The translations under genes were made by a program, and so were the position numbers. A DNA stretch of 64,000 nt from SIG603 sp963621245 (GTDB taxonomy: Bacteria > Bacillota > Clostridia > Oscillospirales > Acutalibacteraceae). The notes beneath the pieces were generated by a model that saw only the letters and a program-made list of their open reading frames with translations, made no database searches and was not told the origin of the DNA. Shown piece by piece: positions 51,241-58,521 of this stretch. The DNA is taken from positions 62,001-126,000 of the forward strand of contig CAVFCW010000001.1 of NCBI GenBank assembly GCA_963621245.1, read 5' to 3'. The stretch's first letter is position 1, and every line of letters begins with the position of its first letter.

Positions 51241-52298
51241 TGTGACTGCTCCTCCAGTTTTCTTGCTCTGTCCTCTGCGATGAGCGGATCTATAAGCTCA
51301 TCAAGATTTCCGTTCAGAATGTCGTCAAGCTTATAAAGCGTGAGACCGATTCTGTGGTCTGTAACTCTCGACTGCGGATAATTGTAAGTTCTTATTCTCT
51401 CGGAGCGGTCGCCCGAACCCACCTGACTTTTTCTTGCGGAAGCAATCTCGTTGTTCTGGGCGGTAACCTTTGCGTCAAGAAGTCTTGCACGCAAAACACG
51501 CATTGCCTTGTCCCTGTTTTTAAACTGACTTCTCTCGTCCTGGCACTCGACAACCGTACCGGTCGGCAAATGGGTTATTCTTATAGCCGAACTTGTTTTG
51601 TTTATGTGCTGACCGCCCGCACCGCTTGAACGGTAGGTGTCTATTTTGAGATCCTTGGGATCGATTTCAAGCTCGATTTCCTCCGCCTCGGGCAAAACGG
51701 CAACGGTTGCCGCCGAGGTGTGTATTCTGCCCTGAGTTTCGGTCTCGGGAACACGCTGAACACGGTGAACGCCGCTCTCGTACTTGAGTCTTGAGTACGC
51801 TCCCTGACCGTCAATCGTGAAGCTTATCTCCTTAAAGCCGCCGAGCTCCGTCTCGTTGCAGCCGACAACCTCAAGGTTCCAGCCGTGCTTATCGGCATAG
51901 TAGGAATACATTCTGAAAAGAACAGCCGCAAACAAAGCTGCCTCCTCGCCGCCTGTGCCCCCTCTAATCTCAACGATAACATTTTTGTCGTCGTTCGGGT
52001 CTTTTGGAAGAAGCAGAATTTTCAGTTCCTCTGCGGTTTCTTCCATGGTTTTCTTTGCCTCGGCAATTTCCTCGAGGGCAATTTCTCTCATCTCTTTGTC
52101 ATCGAGAAGCTCGTGAGCCTCGGCGAGATTTTTCTCGGCATTTTTATACACTCTGTATTTCTCAACAATCGGAGTAATCTCGGAGTGCTCCTTCATAAGC
52201 TTGGTGTAAAGCTCTCTGTCGGCGGCAGTATCGGGGTCGTAGAGCTTTAAATTAAGCTCCTCATATCTGTTTTCAAAAACCTGTAAATTCTCAAACAT
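51237..52298 (-). CDS. prfA: Peptide chain release factor 1
   Basis: 353 residues. It ends translation at UAA and UAG. The tripeptide GGQ lies in SSGAGGQHINKTSSAIR near 228, the PxT anticodon-like region is in the middle domain, and EIRGGTGGEEAALFA is near 110. The usual neighbour prmC, the methylase of the GGQ glutamine, is not seen in this window. AAAGG precedes the ATG. It lies 49 bases after the DUF951 gene and is followed by the coupled GNAT gene. Confidence 0.96.
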   Translation of the reverse strand: MFENLQVFENRYEELNLKLYDPDTAADRELYTKLMKEHSEITPIVEKYRVYKNAEKNLAEAHELLDDKEMREIALEEIAEAKKTMEETAEELKILLLPKDPNDDKNVIVEIRGGTGGEEAALFAAVLFRMYSYYADKHGWNLEVVGCNETELGGFKEISFTIDGQGAYSRLKYESGVHRVQRVPETETQGRIHTSAATVAVLPEAEEIELEIDPKDLKIDTYRSSGAGGQHINKTSSAIRITHLPTGTVVECQDERSQFKNRDKAMRVLRARLLDAKVTAQNNEIASARKSQVGSGDRSERIRTYNYPQSRVTDHRIGLTLYKLDDILNGNLDELIDPLIAEDRARKLEEQSQ

Positions 52299-52347
52299 AG
52301 CTTTAGCCTTTCAAAAATAAAGTAGTATTGATATGTTTGAAACGCCG

Positions 52348-52548
52348 CTAAAGTCCACTCAATTCTTCGCCGTCACGGAAAACCTTGCGAATGTTTTTCT
52401 CGCACTTGATTCTCGGCAGCATAACCTCGTGACCGCATCCCGTGCACTTGATTTTAAAGTCCATTCCGACTCTTAAAATCTCGAACTCCTTGGAGCCGCA
52501 AGGATGCTGTTTTTTCATCTGTACCTTATCGCCAACTCTGATATCCAT
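52348..52548 (-). CDS. DUF951 small zinc-ribbon-like protein
   Basis: 66 residues. It starts MDIRVGDKVQMKKQHPCGS, and holds a CGS-x-CTGCGHEV-x-C set of cysteines suggesting a zinc ribbon, with EVMLPRIKCEKNIRKVF after it. DUF951 is widespread in Bacillota, often beside ychF or prfA; function unknown. AAGGG precedes the ATG. It has a good promoter and is the first gene of the DUF951-prfA-GNAT operon. Confidence 0.92.
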   Translation of the reverse strand: MDIRVGDKVQMKKQHPCGSKEFEILRVGMDFKIKCTGCGHEVMLPRIKCEKNIRKVFRDGEELSGL

Positions 52549-52582
52549 CGGTCTTCGCCCTTCTTATACTTTCTTACGATAG

Positions 52583-52611
52583 AGTATATCGCAAAAAAGT
52601 AAAATTTGCAA
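52583..52611 (-). promoter_or_regulatory. Predicted promoter of the DUF951-prfA operon
   Basis: On the minus strand, TTGCAA (52611-52606), a 17-base spacer and TATACT (52588-52583). Confidence 0.65.
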
Positions 52612-52625
52612 CAATATACAGGTTA

Positions 52626-52655
52626 AAGAAAAACTCCGAATTTCTTCGGAGCAAA
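52626..52655 (-). terminator. Intrinsic terminator after the 36-residue hydrophobic protein gene
   Basis: On the minus strand, CTCCGAA and TTCGGAG pair around a four-base loop, followed by T5 and a further T3. It starts just after the small gene's stop. Confidence 0.85.
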
Positions 52656-52656
52656 A

Positions 52657-52767
52657 CTATAGTCTGAGAAGGAAGCCGATAAACTTAAAACACCTGTCGA
52701 TAAAAACAAACGGCGCAAGCAAAACTTTGAACGGCATAAGAAAAATGCTCATTAAACAAGATAACAT
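52657..52767 (-). CDS. 36-residue hydrophobic small protein
   Basis: A short frame from ATG (52767) to TAG, giving MLSCLMSIFLMPFKVLLAPF, then FIDRC, and ending FIGFLLRL. It is largely hydrophobic with a few Lys/Arg and two Cys, so it probably lies in or on the membrane. Support as a gene: AAAGG lies ten bases before the ATG, a promoter (52835-52862) lies upstream, and an intrinsic terminator (52626-52655) follows. The transcript would be about 200 bases. I recognise no family; it could be a small membrane regulator or a toxin-like peptide. No antisense RNA is evident. The alternative reading is a non-coding RNA between the same promoter and terminator. Confidence 0.6.
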   Translation of the reverse strand: MLSCLMSIFLMPFKVLLAPFVFIDRCFKFIGFLLRL

Positions 52768-52789
52768 AACAAAACCGCCTTTCACAATT

Positions 52790-52811
52790 CGGAGAAAATT
52801 TTCTTTCTCCG
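52790..52811 (-). other. Leader hairpin of the 36-residue protein transcript
   Basis: CGGAGAAA and TTTCTCCG pair over eight bases around a six-base loop, between the promoter and the ribosome site. It may stabilise the RNA or limit translation. Confidence 0.5.
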
Positions 52812-52834
52812 TCCCCTGTTTTCTCTATGATTTT

Positions 52835-52862
52835 ATTGTATCACACAGGCAGTTATATTCAA
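52835..52862 (-). promoter_or_regulatory. Predicted promoter of the 36-residue protein gene
   Basis: On the minus strand, TTGAAT (52862-52857), a 16-base spacer and TACAAT (52840-52835). Confidence 0.6.
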
Positions 52863-52917
52863 GTGTTTTTGGGCATTTTGGGTTTTGGTGAGACAATACC
52901 GCCTCTTTGAAGCCGAT

Positions 52918-53616
52918 TTAAACGTCCGTTTTCCAAGGAAGCTTTTTATCGAGCCAGCCTTTTTCTTTCCAATATACATAATCAACGCTTTTTGAGCGTT
53001 TTCTTACAATCATTGACATCAGGCTAAACATCACTTTTGTCTTGAAAGACGGCTTAACTTTACCGCAATTCGATTTTATCTTTTGTGCCAGCGAGAGCAT
53101 GTCTTTGTATATTTTGGTTTTCTTTTGCTTTGAAACTCCGTCCCAGTTTACGGCACGCACTGCCATTCCGTATTTGTAAATTTTACCGGCACCCCAGTAG
53201 AACGCACTGTCTGCCATATCCTGACAGGTGTTTTTTTCACCTTTTCCGGCAGAAGTAGCTATGCACACAACCTGTTTTGTGAACATCTCACCGTTCGGGC
53301 GGTGAAGCATCCAGCGGAAACCGTAGTGCTCCAAAAGTGCTTTCATTGCCGAGGTAACGTGGTAGGCATAAACGGGGCTGTCCAAAATAAGCACGTCGGC
53401 TTTGTCGATTGCCTCGGTAATCGGTGCAAGTTTATTATAATGCGGACACAAAGTCTCGTCTTTTAAAATACAAAAAGTGCATCCGATGCACATCTCTCCA
53501 AAATCACGGGGAAGAAAAAACTCGGTTATCTCGCCGCCTAAATTATCGGCAAGCATTCTTGCCGCATTGTAAGTTGTACCCTTGTGGTTTTGACCGTGAA
53601 TTAAAGTTATATTCAT
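52918..53616 (-). CDS. Flavodoxin-like NAD(P)H-dependent oxidoreductase with extra Cys motif
   Basis: 232 residues. The flavodoxin fold starts MNITLIHGQNHKGTTYNAA (FMN-binding loop). The segment DFGEMCIGCTFCILKDETLCPH (near 45-65, listed here in parts: MCIGC, TFCIL, TLCPH) is the Cys-rich insert seen in the iron-sulfur flavoprotein-related NADPH-dependent FMN reductase family. ILDSPVYAYHVTSAMKALLEHY follows near 88. The C-terminal part has a basic segment (MIVRKRSKSV). The ATG at 53616 is the natural fold start; a longer frame begins inside the preceding HAD gene. It probably uses FMN to reduce a small substrate; unknown. Confidence 0.82.
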   Translation of the reverse strand: MNITLIHGQNHKGTTYNAARMLADNLGGEITEFFLPRDFGEMCIGCTFCILKDETLCPHYNKLAPITEAIDKADVLILDSPVYAYHVTSAMKALLEHYGFRWMLHRPNGEMFTKQVVCIATSAGKGEKNTCQDMADSAFYWGAGKIYKYGMAVRAVNWDGVSKQKKTKIYKDMLSLAQKIKSNCGKVKPSFKTKVMFSLMSMIVRKRSKSVDYVYWKEKGWLDKKLPWKTDV

Positions 53617-53641
53617 GATCTGCTTTAATTTCCCTCTTTTC

Positions 53642-54307
53642 TCATACTTGCAAAATATCCATAATTTCAATTATTTTATCGAGTGATTCGGCTTTTCTCC
53701 AAAGCATTTTTTCGGTAGTTGAATCCGGCTCAGTTTGATCTGGAACCATAATTACCCTAAGACCCGCGTCAAACGCGCTTTTTACGCCGTTCGGAGAGTC
53801 CTCGACCGCAACGCATTCGTTTGCGTCAAGTCCGAGCGCTTTACACGCATACAAATAAACATCGGGAGCGGGTTTGCCGTATTCCACCATAGTGCACGAA
53901 ATGAGTCGGTCAAAATAATCGTGTATACCGACTTGTTTTAGGTAGCGTTCCGTGCGCTCCAAATCAGATGCTGTCGCAACAGCTATGGTAATTTGCTTTG
54001 ATTTAAGATATTCCAAAAGCTCTTCGGCACCTTTTTTGAGTGCAATGCCGTTTTCATCAATCATCTTGTTCATAAGTCGACTTCTCGCAGCTCTGATTGC
54101 TTTGTAGTCGGCATTGGGGTCGCCCACAAGCTTTTTTATGTGTTCGGGCGCAAACGGACGGCCGAGCGAGCGCAAGGTTAAAACGTCCCCGTCAGAAATG
54201 TTGTAGCCGAAGCTTTTAATCGCTTTAGTCCAGCAAGCACGGTAGTATTTCTCGGTATCGATGAGCGTTCCGTCCAAATCGAACAGAAAAGCCTTAATAT
54301 TCTCCAT
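53642..54307 (-). CDS. HAD-family phosphatase/beta-phosphoglucomutase-like
   Basis: 221 residues. Motif I is FLFDLDGTLIDTE (near 8-20), the cap covers about 20-80, motif II is AVATASDLERT near 105, motif III Lys is in EYGKPAPDVY near 142, and motif IV is VAVEDSPNGVKSA near 170. Close to the beta-phosphoglucomutase group, but the substrate is not fixed. AAAGG lies seven bases before the ATG. It lies 25 bases before the flavodoxin-like gene and likely forms an operon with it. Confidence 0.88.
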   Translation of the reverse strand: MENIKAFLFDLDGTLIDTEKYYRACWTKAIKSFGYNISDGDVLTLRSLGRPFAPEHIKKLVGDPNADYKAIRAARSRLMNKMIDENGIALKKGAEELLEYLKSKQITIAVATASDLERTERYLKQVGIHDYFDRLISCTMVEYGKPAPDVYLYACKALGLDANECVAVEDSPNGVKSAFDAGLRVIMVPDQTEPDSTTEKMLWRKAESLDKIIEIMDILQV

Positions 54308-54360
54308 AAAATCACCTTTTGTATTTTAGCACCTATTTTGTTAAAAAGCAAACAAAGTGG

Positions 54361-54393
54361 CAAAAAGCTCTGCGGCAAAACCACAGAGCTTTT
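54361..54393 (-). terminator. Intrinsic terminator after the NCS2 permease gene
   Basis: On the minus strand, AAAAGCTCTG and CAGAGCTTTT form the outer stem (13 bp with one mismatch), a five-base loop, then a further T. It lies 26 bases past the permease stop. Confidence 0.88.
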
Positions 54394-54418
54394 CATCAAA
54401 CTTTCTGAGACTTTTACA

Positions 54419-55849
54419 TCAAACAGCGAGGAAGAACTTTACGAGGAAGAGCAAAGAGATGATGTATGTAACAACAGAAACATCCTTAGCCTTGCCTGTG
54501 AAGAGCTTGATAACTGTGTAAGAAATGAGTCCGAGACCGATGCCGTGTCCGATAGAACCCGAGATAGGCATTGCAATGAGCATGATAGCAACGGGAACAG
54601 TAACGGAAATATCATCCCACTTGATGTTCTTGAGGTTGGAAACCATGAGAATACCAACATAGATAAGAGCGGAAGATGTTGCGGCTGCGGGAATGATAGC
54701 TGCGATAGGAGCGATGAAGATGCAGAGGAAGAACATAATTCCGCATGTGAAGGAAGTAAGTCCTGTGCGTCCGCCTGCCTCAACGCCGGATGCAGACTCA
54801 ACGAATGTTGTGATTGTGGAAGTACCTGTTACGGCACCAGCAACAGTACCGATAGCATCGGCAAGGAGAGCCTCTTTCATCTGGGGCATGTTGCCGTTCT
54901 TATCAACCATACCGGCTCTTGAAGCTGTACCGACGAGTGTTCCGATTGTATCGAACATATCGATGATGCAGAATGTGATGATAAGTGTGATAGCTGTGAA
55001 CCAGCCGATCTGGAAGAAGCCGTGGAAGTCAAACTTGAAGAGAGTTGTCTCAACCATATCGCCGAACTGCGGAACAAATGTAGCTGTTGCGAGTGAAGCG
55101 AACGGATTCTGACCGAGGACAAAATAGTCGCCTGCCCAATAGATGATAGCACCGATGAGCATACCGAGGATAACGCAGCCCTTTACGCCCTTCTTATTTA
55201 GAATGACGATTGCAAAAAGACCTACGAACATTGTGATAACGGAAAGAACCATTACGGGGTAAGCGTCACCCATTTCCTCTTTTGCAACGCCGGCTGTGAG
55301 AGCACCGAAGAAGTCTCTCATAACATAGAACTGTGTGCCGTCGGAGTTAGCGATGTAAACGTTTGAGCCTACGCCGATGTTGAGAAGCATAAGTCCGATT
55401 GCGGGGCCTATGCCGAGACGAACGCCGAGCGGAATAGCGTCGACAATCTTCTCGCGGATATTGCAGATTGAAAGAACGGTAAACAAAATACCTTCTGCAA
55501 GAATGATAACAAGTGCCGACTGGAAGGACTCGAGGTAGGTGCAGCCTGTCATTGCAACGATGTTACCGACAACGATAGCAAAGAAGCTGTTAAGTCCCAT
55601 ACCGGGACCGAGGCAGAAAGGCTTGTTTGCGATGAAAGCCATGCAGAACATACCGATTGCGGAAGCGATACATGTTGCGAGGAAAACGCCGTTCCAGAGC
55701 TTTCCGCCTGTACCGTCGTTGCCGTAGCCGGTAAGAATGTTCGGGTTCAGGGCAATGATGTAAGCCATTGTCATGAAGGTTGTAAGACCGGCGACAATTT
55801 CGGTTTTGACGCTTGTCTTGTTTTCTGTGAGCTTAAATAGTTTCTCCAT
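54419..55849 (-). CDS. NCS2-family purine permease (AzgA/PbuG type)
   Basis: 476 residues with about 12-14 hydrophobic helices. It starts with MEKLFKLTENKTSVKTEIVAGLTTFMTMAYI and AzgA-type blocks GPGMGLNSFFA, RLGIGPAIGLM and DMFDTIGTLVGTASRAGM, whose acidic residues line the purine site. It takes up guanine, hypoxanthine or adenine with protons. Codon use is strongly biased, which suggests high expression. A promoter (55893-55921) and GGGAG precede the ATG. I see no purine riboswitch in the leader. Confidence 0.93.
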   Translation of the reverse strand: MEKLFKLTENKTSVKTEIVAGLTTFMTMAYIIALNPNILTGYGNDGTGGKLWNGVFLATCIASAIGMFCMAFIANKPFCLGPGMGLNSFFAIVVGNIVAMTGCTYLESFQSALVIILAEGILFTVLSICNIREKIVDAIPLGVRLGIGPAIGLMLLNIGVGSNVYIANSDGTQFYVMRDFFGALTAGVAKEEMGDAYPVMVLSVITMFVGLFAIVILNKKGVKGCVILGMLIGAIIYWAGDYFVLGQNPFASLATATFVPQFGDMVETTLFKFDFHGFFQIGWFTAITLIITFCIIDMFDTIGTLVGTASRAGMVDKNGNMPQMKEALLADAIGTVAGAVTGTSTITTFVESASGVEAGGRTGLTSFTCGIMFFLCIFIAPIAAIIPAAATSSALIYVGILMVSNLKNIKWDDISVTVPVAIMLIAMPISGSIGHGIGLGLISYTVIKLFTGKAKDVSVVTYIISLLFLVKFFLAV

Positions 55850-55892
55850 TTAATTTTACTCCCTATTTATTTCCTGAAAAAAGGATAAGGCT

Positions 55893-55921
55893 ATAATAGC
55901 ATTTTCTATTTTTTTATACAA
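55893..55921 (-). promoter_or_regulatory. Predicted promoter of the NCS2 permease gene
   Basis: On the minus strand, TTGTAT (55921-55916), a 17-base spacer and TATTAT (55898-55893). The rest of this gap (55922-56074) holds nothing I recognise. Confidence 0.55.
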
Positions 55922-56074
55922 TATATAAAATAACAGAAAAATTCATAATATTTTCACAAATTATTTACTTATCGATAAATTCCACCAGAGAATTTTAAAT
56001 CGGATAGTCACTCTGCCTTGCTCGCAAAGATGCAAATGAGCATTAGCTCCTAGGAATTCAGAAAAGGATTATAA

Positions 56075-56113
56075 AAAGCAAAAAGAGCGAACCTCTTAGG
56101 TTCGCCCTCTTTG
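56075..56113 (-). terminator. Intrinsic terminator after the beta-helix lipoprotein gene
   Basis: On the minus strand, GCGAACCT and AGGTTCGC pair with a three-base loop, flanked by GAG/CTC pairing, followed by T-rich sequence. Confidence 0.85.
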
Positions 56114-56147
56114 AGAAGTAAAATGTAATGTTAACTTTTATTTGTAA

Positions 56148-58256
56148 TTAAGACTCAAACGGATTCTCGACCTCATAGCTTGAGAAGCTCTCAGCCGTGT
56201 ATGCTCCCGAGAAATCTGCCGTAGTTTGATAATCGGAAACAGTAACGGTCAAGTCGCTGTCGCCCTGAACGTAAACCGTGCCGTCCGTGCTCTTTATAGT
56301 GACGGTCTTTCCGTTTGCATCGACAACTTTTCCTTCGTTGTAAAGAGCCGTGAGAGTGCTGTCAGCCGTTACGACCCACTTTGAGCTTGAGTCGATATAA
56401 AGATTAGCTTTTCCGCTGCCGCCGCTTCCGGCCCAAGTTTCGTCATCGATAACCGCGCCCGTGAGGCTTGAACCGTTTTCAAGATAGAAATCGAGGTTGG
56501 AAATTGAATCGTAGATTATATTACCGACGCACTCCTGTTTGTCAGCCGTAAAGGAACAATCGGCGCCGTTTGAACCCGATGTGCCCCATCCTCGCTGGTT
56601 AGAATTTCCCGTAACCTGAAGGAAGAACGGGTTATCGTCGGAGTAAGTAATATCGACATCGGAGAGATAGAAAGTTGACTCCGTATTTGTTGTGTAGAAC
56701 ATTCCTCCCTGATTTGCGGTGAGTGTTCCGCCGCTCATCTGGAATGTGCCGTTACCTACTTCGGAATCACCCGACATTGACTGATAAACAATTACGTTCC
56801 AAACAACATCGTTCTGCTCGTTTTCTGGCATATTTCCGCTCAAATCGCAGTCGTAAAGTTTTATGCTGTTGAGGCCCTCAATGCAAATAGCTTCGCTTCC
56901 GTTTGCTGTTAATTTAGCATTGTTGATTGTGAGGTCTGCCGTTGAATATACTGCGGGAGATCCCGTTCCGTTTGATGTGTATGTTCCGCCGTCAACAACC
57001 ATTTTTCCGCCGCCACGGTCAGATCTGATTGCCGCACTGGATTCGCCGCTTGTCTCTGCCGTGCTGTTCCAAGCGTAAAGCGTTCCGCCGCCGGCAACGT
57101 GAAGTCCGCCCGAAGTATCCTGAGCCGTTGTGATATTTGCGTTGTTCACATACATAACACCCTCGCCGTATGAGAATATACCCGCACCGCCTTTAGCGTC
57201 AGTTGTTATTGTTGCACCGTCAACGTAGCCTGTGCCGTCAGTCGTGAGAACAGCTGCACCTACGCCGTAGAACGAAGAGCTGTCTCCGCCCGTAGAATCG
57301 GAAGAATTTCTTGTGACGGTAACTCCCTTTAATGTTACGGAAGAACCGTTATCGATTAGAACAGCGTTCTCGTCCGTTCCAGTGGACTCAATCGTCTCGG
57401 AATCCACCGTAGCATCTGAGCTGTATTCGTTTACCGCCGTGTAGGAGTCAACTCCACCTGACTGACCGCCGCCAGGCTGTCCCATACCGCCTGAGGAAGC
57501 GGGCTCATCGGAAACCACAACCTCGGTGATTATGCCGTTTTCATCGACTGTAACGCTAAGGCCGTTGCCTTCCTTAATATCCGAAACCTTGACGGAATTT
57601 CCCTCTGAGTCTTTCAGTACGGATTCGTCTGCAATCGTGACTTCAAGCGAATAAGAGGAAATCTCTGCCTCTTTCATCTCTCCGCTCGGTTTGCCGTCCG
57701 TGCTCTCTCCTTTTTCGCTGTTCACTTCACCGTCGGAAGAGGAACTGCTGTCCTCGCCTTGGGTTTTGTCCTCGTCGGATGCGCTTGCTCCAACTTCACC
57801 GCTCGGCATCTCGGGCGGTTCGTTTGCATTGTCTCCGTCGTTTGTATCGTTTGTTTCGGCGTTGTCTCCGTCGGGTTTTTCGGGCGGCTGTTCGCCGTTT
57901 GTGCCGCCGCCTTCATTCGAACCGCTTTCACCGCTCGGCATATCCGGAGGCGTTGAACCGCCCTGCTGACCGCCTTCTCCGCCCTGACCGCCTGCCGAAA
58001 CAGTAACGGTCACTGTATTGTCGCTCACCGATTCAACCTCGCCGGAAACGGTTGTGTTTACGAGTTTAACCGAATTTCCGCTCGTGTCCGTTTTTGTAGC
58101 CGATGAGGTTTCGTCCGATTTTACCTCTTCGCTTACCGTAACGTTTGTCTCGCTTGATGATGAGCTTGTATCAGTCGTGCCGGCAGAACAGCCCGAAAAT
58201 GTCATAAGTAAAACCGCCGTCATAGCTATGCACCAAAATTTCTTGTGTTTATTCAT
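56148..58256 (-). CDS. Surface lipoprotein with disordered Pro/Gly/Glu linker and parallel beta-helix domain
   Basis: 702 residues. A lipoprotein signal ends FSGC (Cys23). A disordered region with GGQGGEGGQQGG, PPDMPSGES and PPEMPSGEV repeats covers about 60-190. The part from about 280 to 640 is a right-handed parallel beta-helix built of short strands (VLIDNGSSVTLKGVTVTR, AAVLTTDGTGYVDGATITT, and so on), as in pectate-lyase-like adhesins and carbohydrate-binding proteins. No catalytic motif is evident. The role may be adhesion or glycan binding at the surface. Its codon use is ordinary. AAGGAG precedes the ATG. Single gene with its own terminator. Confidence 0.85.
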   Translation of the reverse strand: MNKHKKFWCIAMTAVLLMTFSGCSAGTTDTSSSSSETNVTVSEEVKSDETSSATKTDTSGNSVKLVNTTVSGEVESVSDNTVTVTVSAGGQGGEGGQQGGSTPPDMPSGESGSNEGGGTNGEQPPEKPDGDNAETNDTNDGDNANEPPEMPSGEVGASASDEDKTQGEDSSSSSDGEVNSEKGESTDGKPSGEMKEAEISSYSLEVTIADESVLKDSEGNSVKVSDIKEGNGLSVTVDENGIITEVVVSDEPASSGGMGQPGGGQSGGVDSYTAVNEYSSDATVDSETIESTGTDENAVLIDNGSSVTLKGVTVTRNSSDSTGGDSSSFYGVGAAVLTTDGTGYVDGATITTDAKGGAGIFSYGEGVMYVNNANITTAQDTSGGLHVAGGGTLYAWNSTAETSGESSAAIRSDRGGGKMVVDGGTYTSNGTGSPAVYSTADLTINNAKLTANGSEAICIEGLNSIKLYDCDLSGNMPENEQNDVVWNVIVYQSMSGDSEVGNGTFQMSGGTLTANQGGMFYTTNTESTFYLSDVDITYSDDNPFFLQVTGNSNQRGWGTSGSNGADCSFTADKQECVGNIIYDSISNLDFYLENGSSLTGAVIDDETWAGSGGSGKANLYIDSSSKWVVTADSTLTALYNEGKVVDANGKTVTIKSTDGTVYVQGDSDLTVTVSDYQTTADFSGAYTAESFSSYEVENPFES

Positions 58257-58441
58257 TTCTTTTCTCCTTGCTCTTTTTATTTCCTTTGATTTGCTTTTAT
58301 TTTAAAATTCAAATATGAAATTTGTGTGATTTTAATTTGAAATATTATGGAAACAAATAAGTCGCTTAACAGTTTTTTGATTGTTTCATTGTGCTAAAAC
58401 TATATAAATATTATATATTTATTAAGCTTTATTGTGGTTTA

Positions 58442-58470
58442 TTGACAAGGCAAATTAATCATTATATAAT
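58442..58470 (+). promoter_or_regulatory. Perfect consensus promoter of the polyphosphate:AMP phosphotransferase gene
   Basis: TTGACA (58442-58447), a 17-base spacer and TATAAT (58465-58470), the exact sigma-70-type consensus, with A/T-rich sequence upstream. It lies 51 bases before the gene start. The gap to the beta-helix gene otherwise holds A/T-rich sequence. Confidence 0.92.
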
Positions 58471-58521
58471 CAAATTATAATTTTGGGAGCCGTCAATGCT
58501 AATTAGAACGGAGATTTTATT

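Noticed and set aside
55850..56074. Possible purine riboswitch upstream of the NCS2 permease
   Set aside because: I looked for the conserved three-way-junction core and a transcription-terminator switch and saw neither in the leader.
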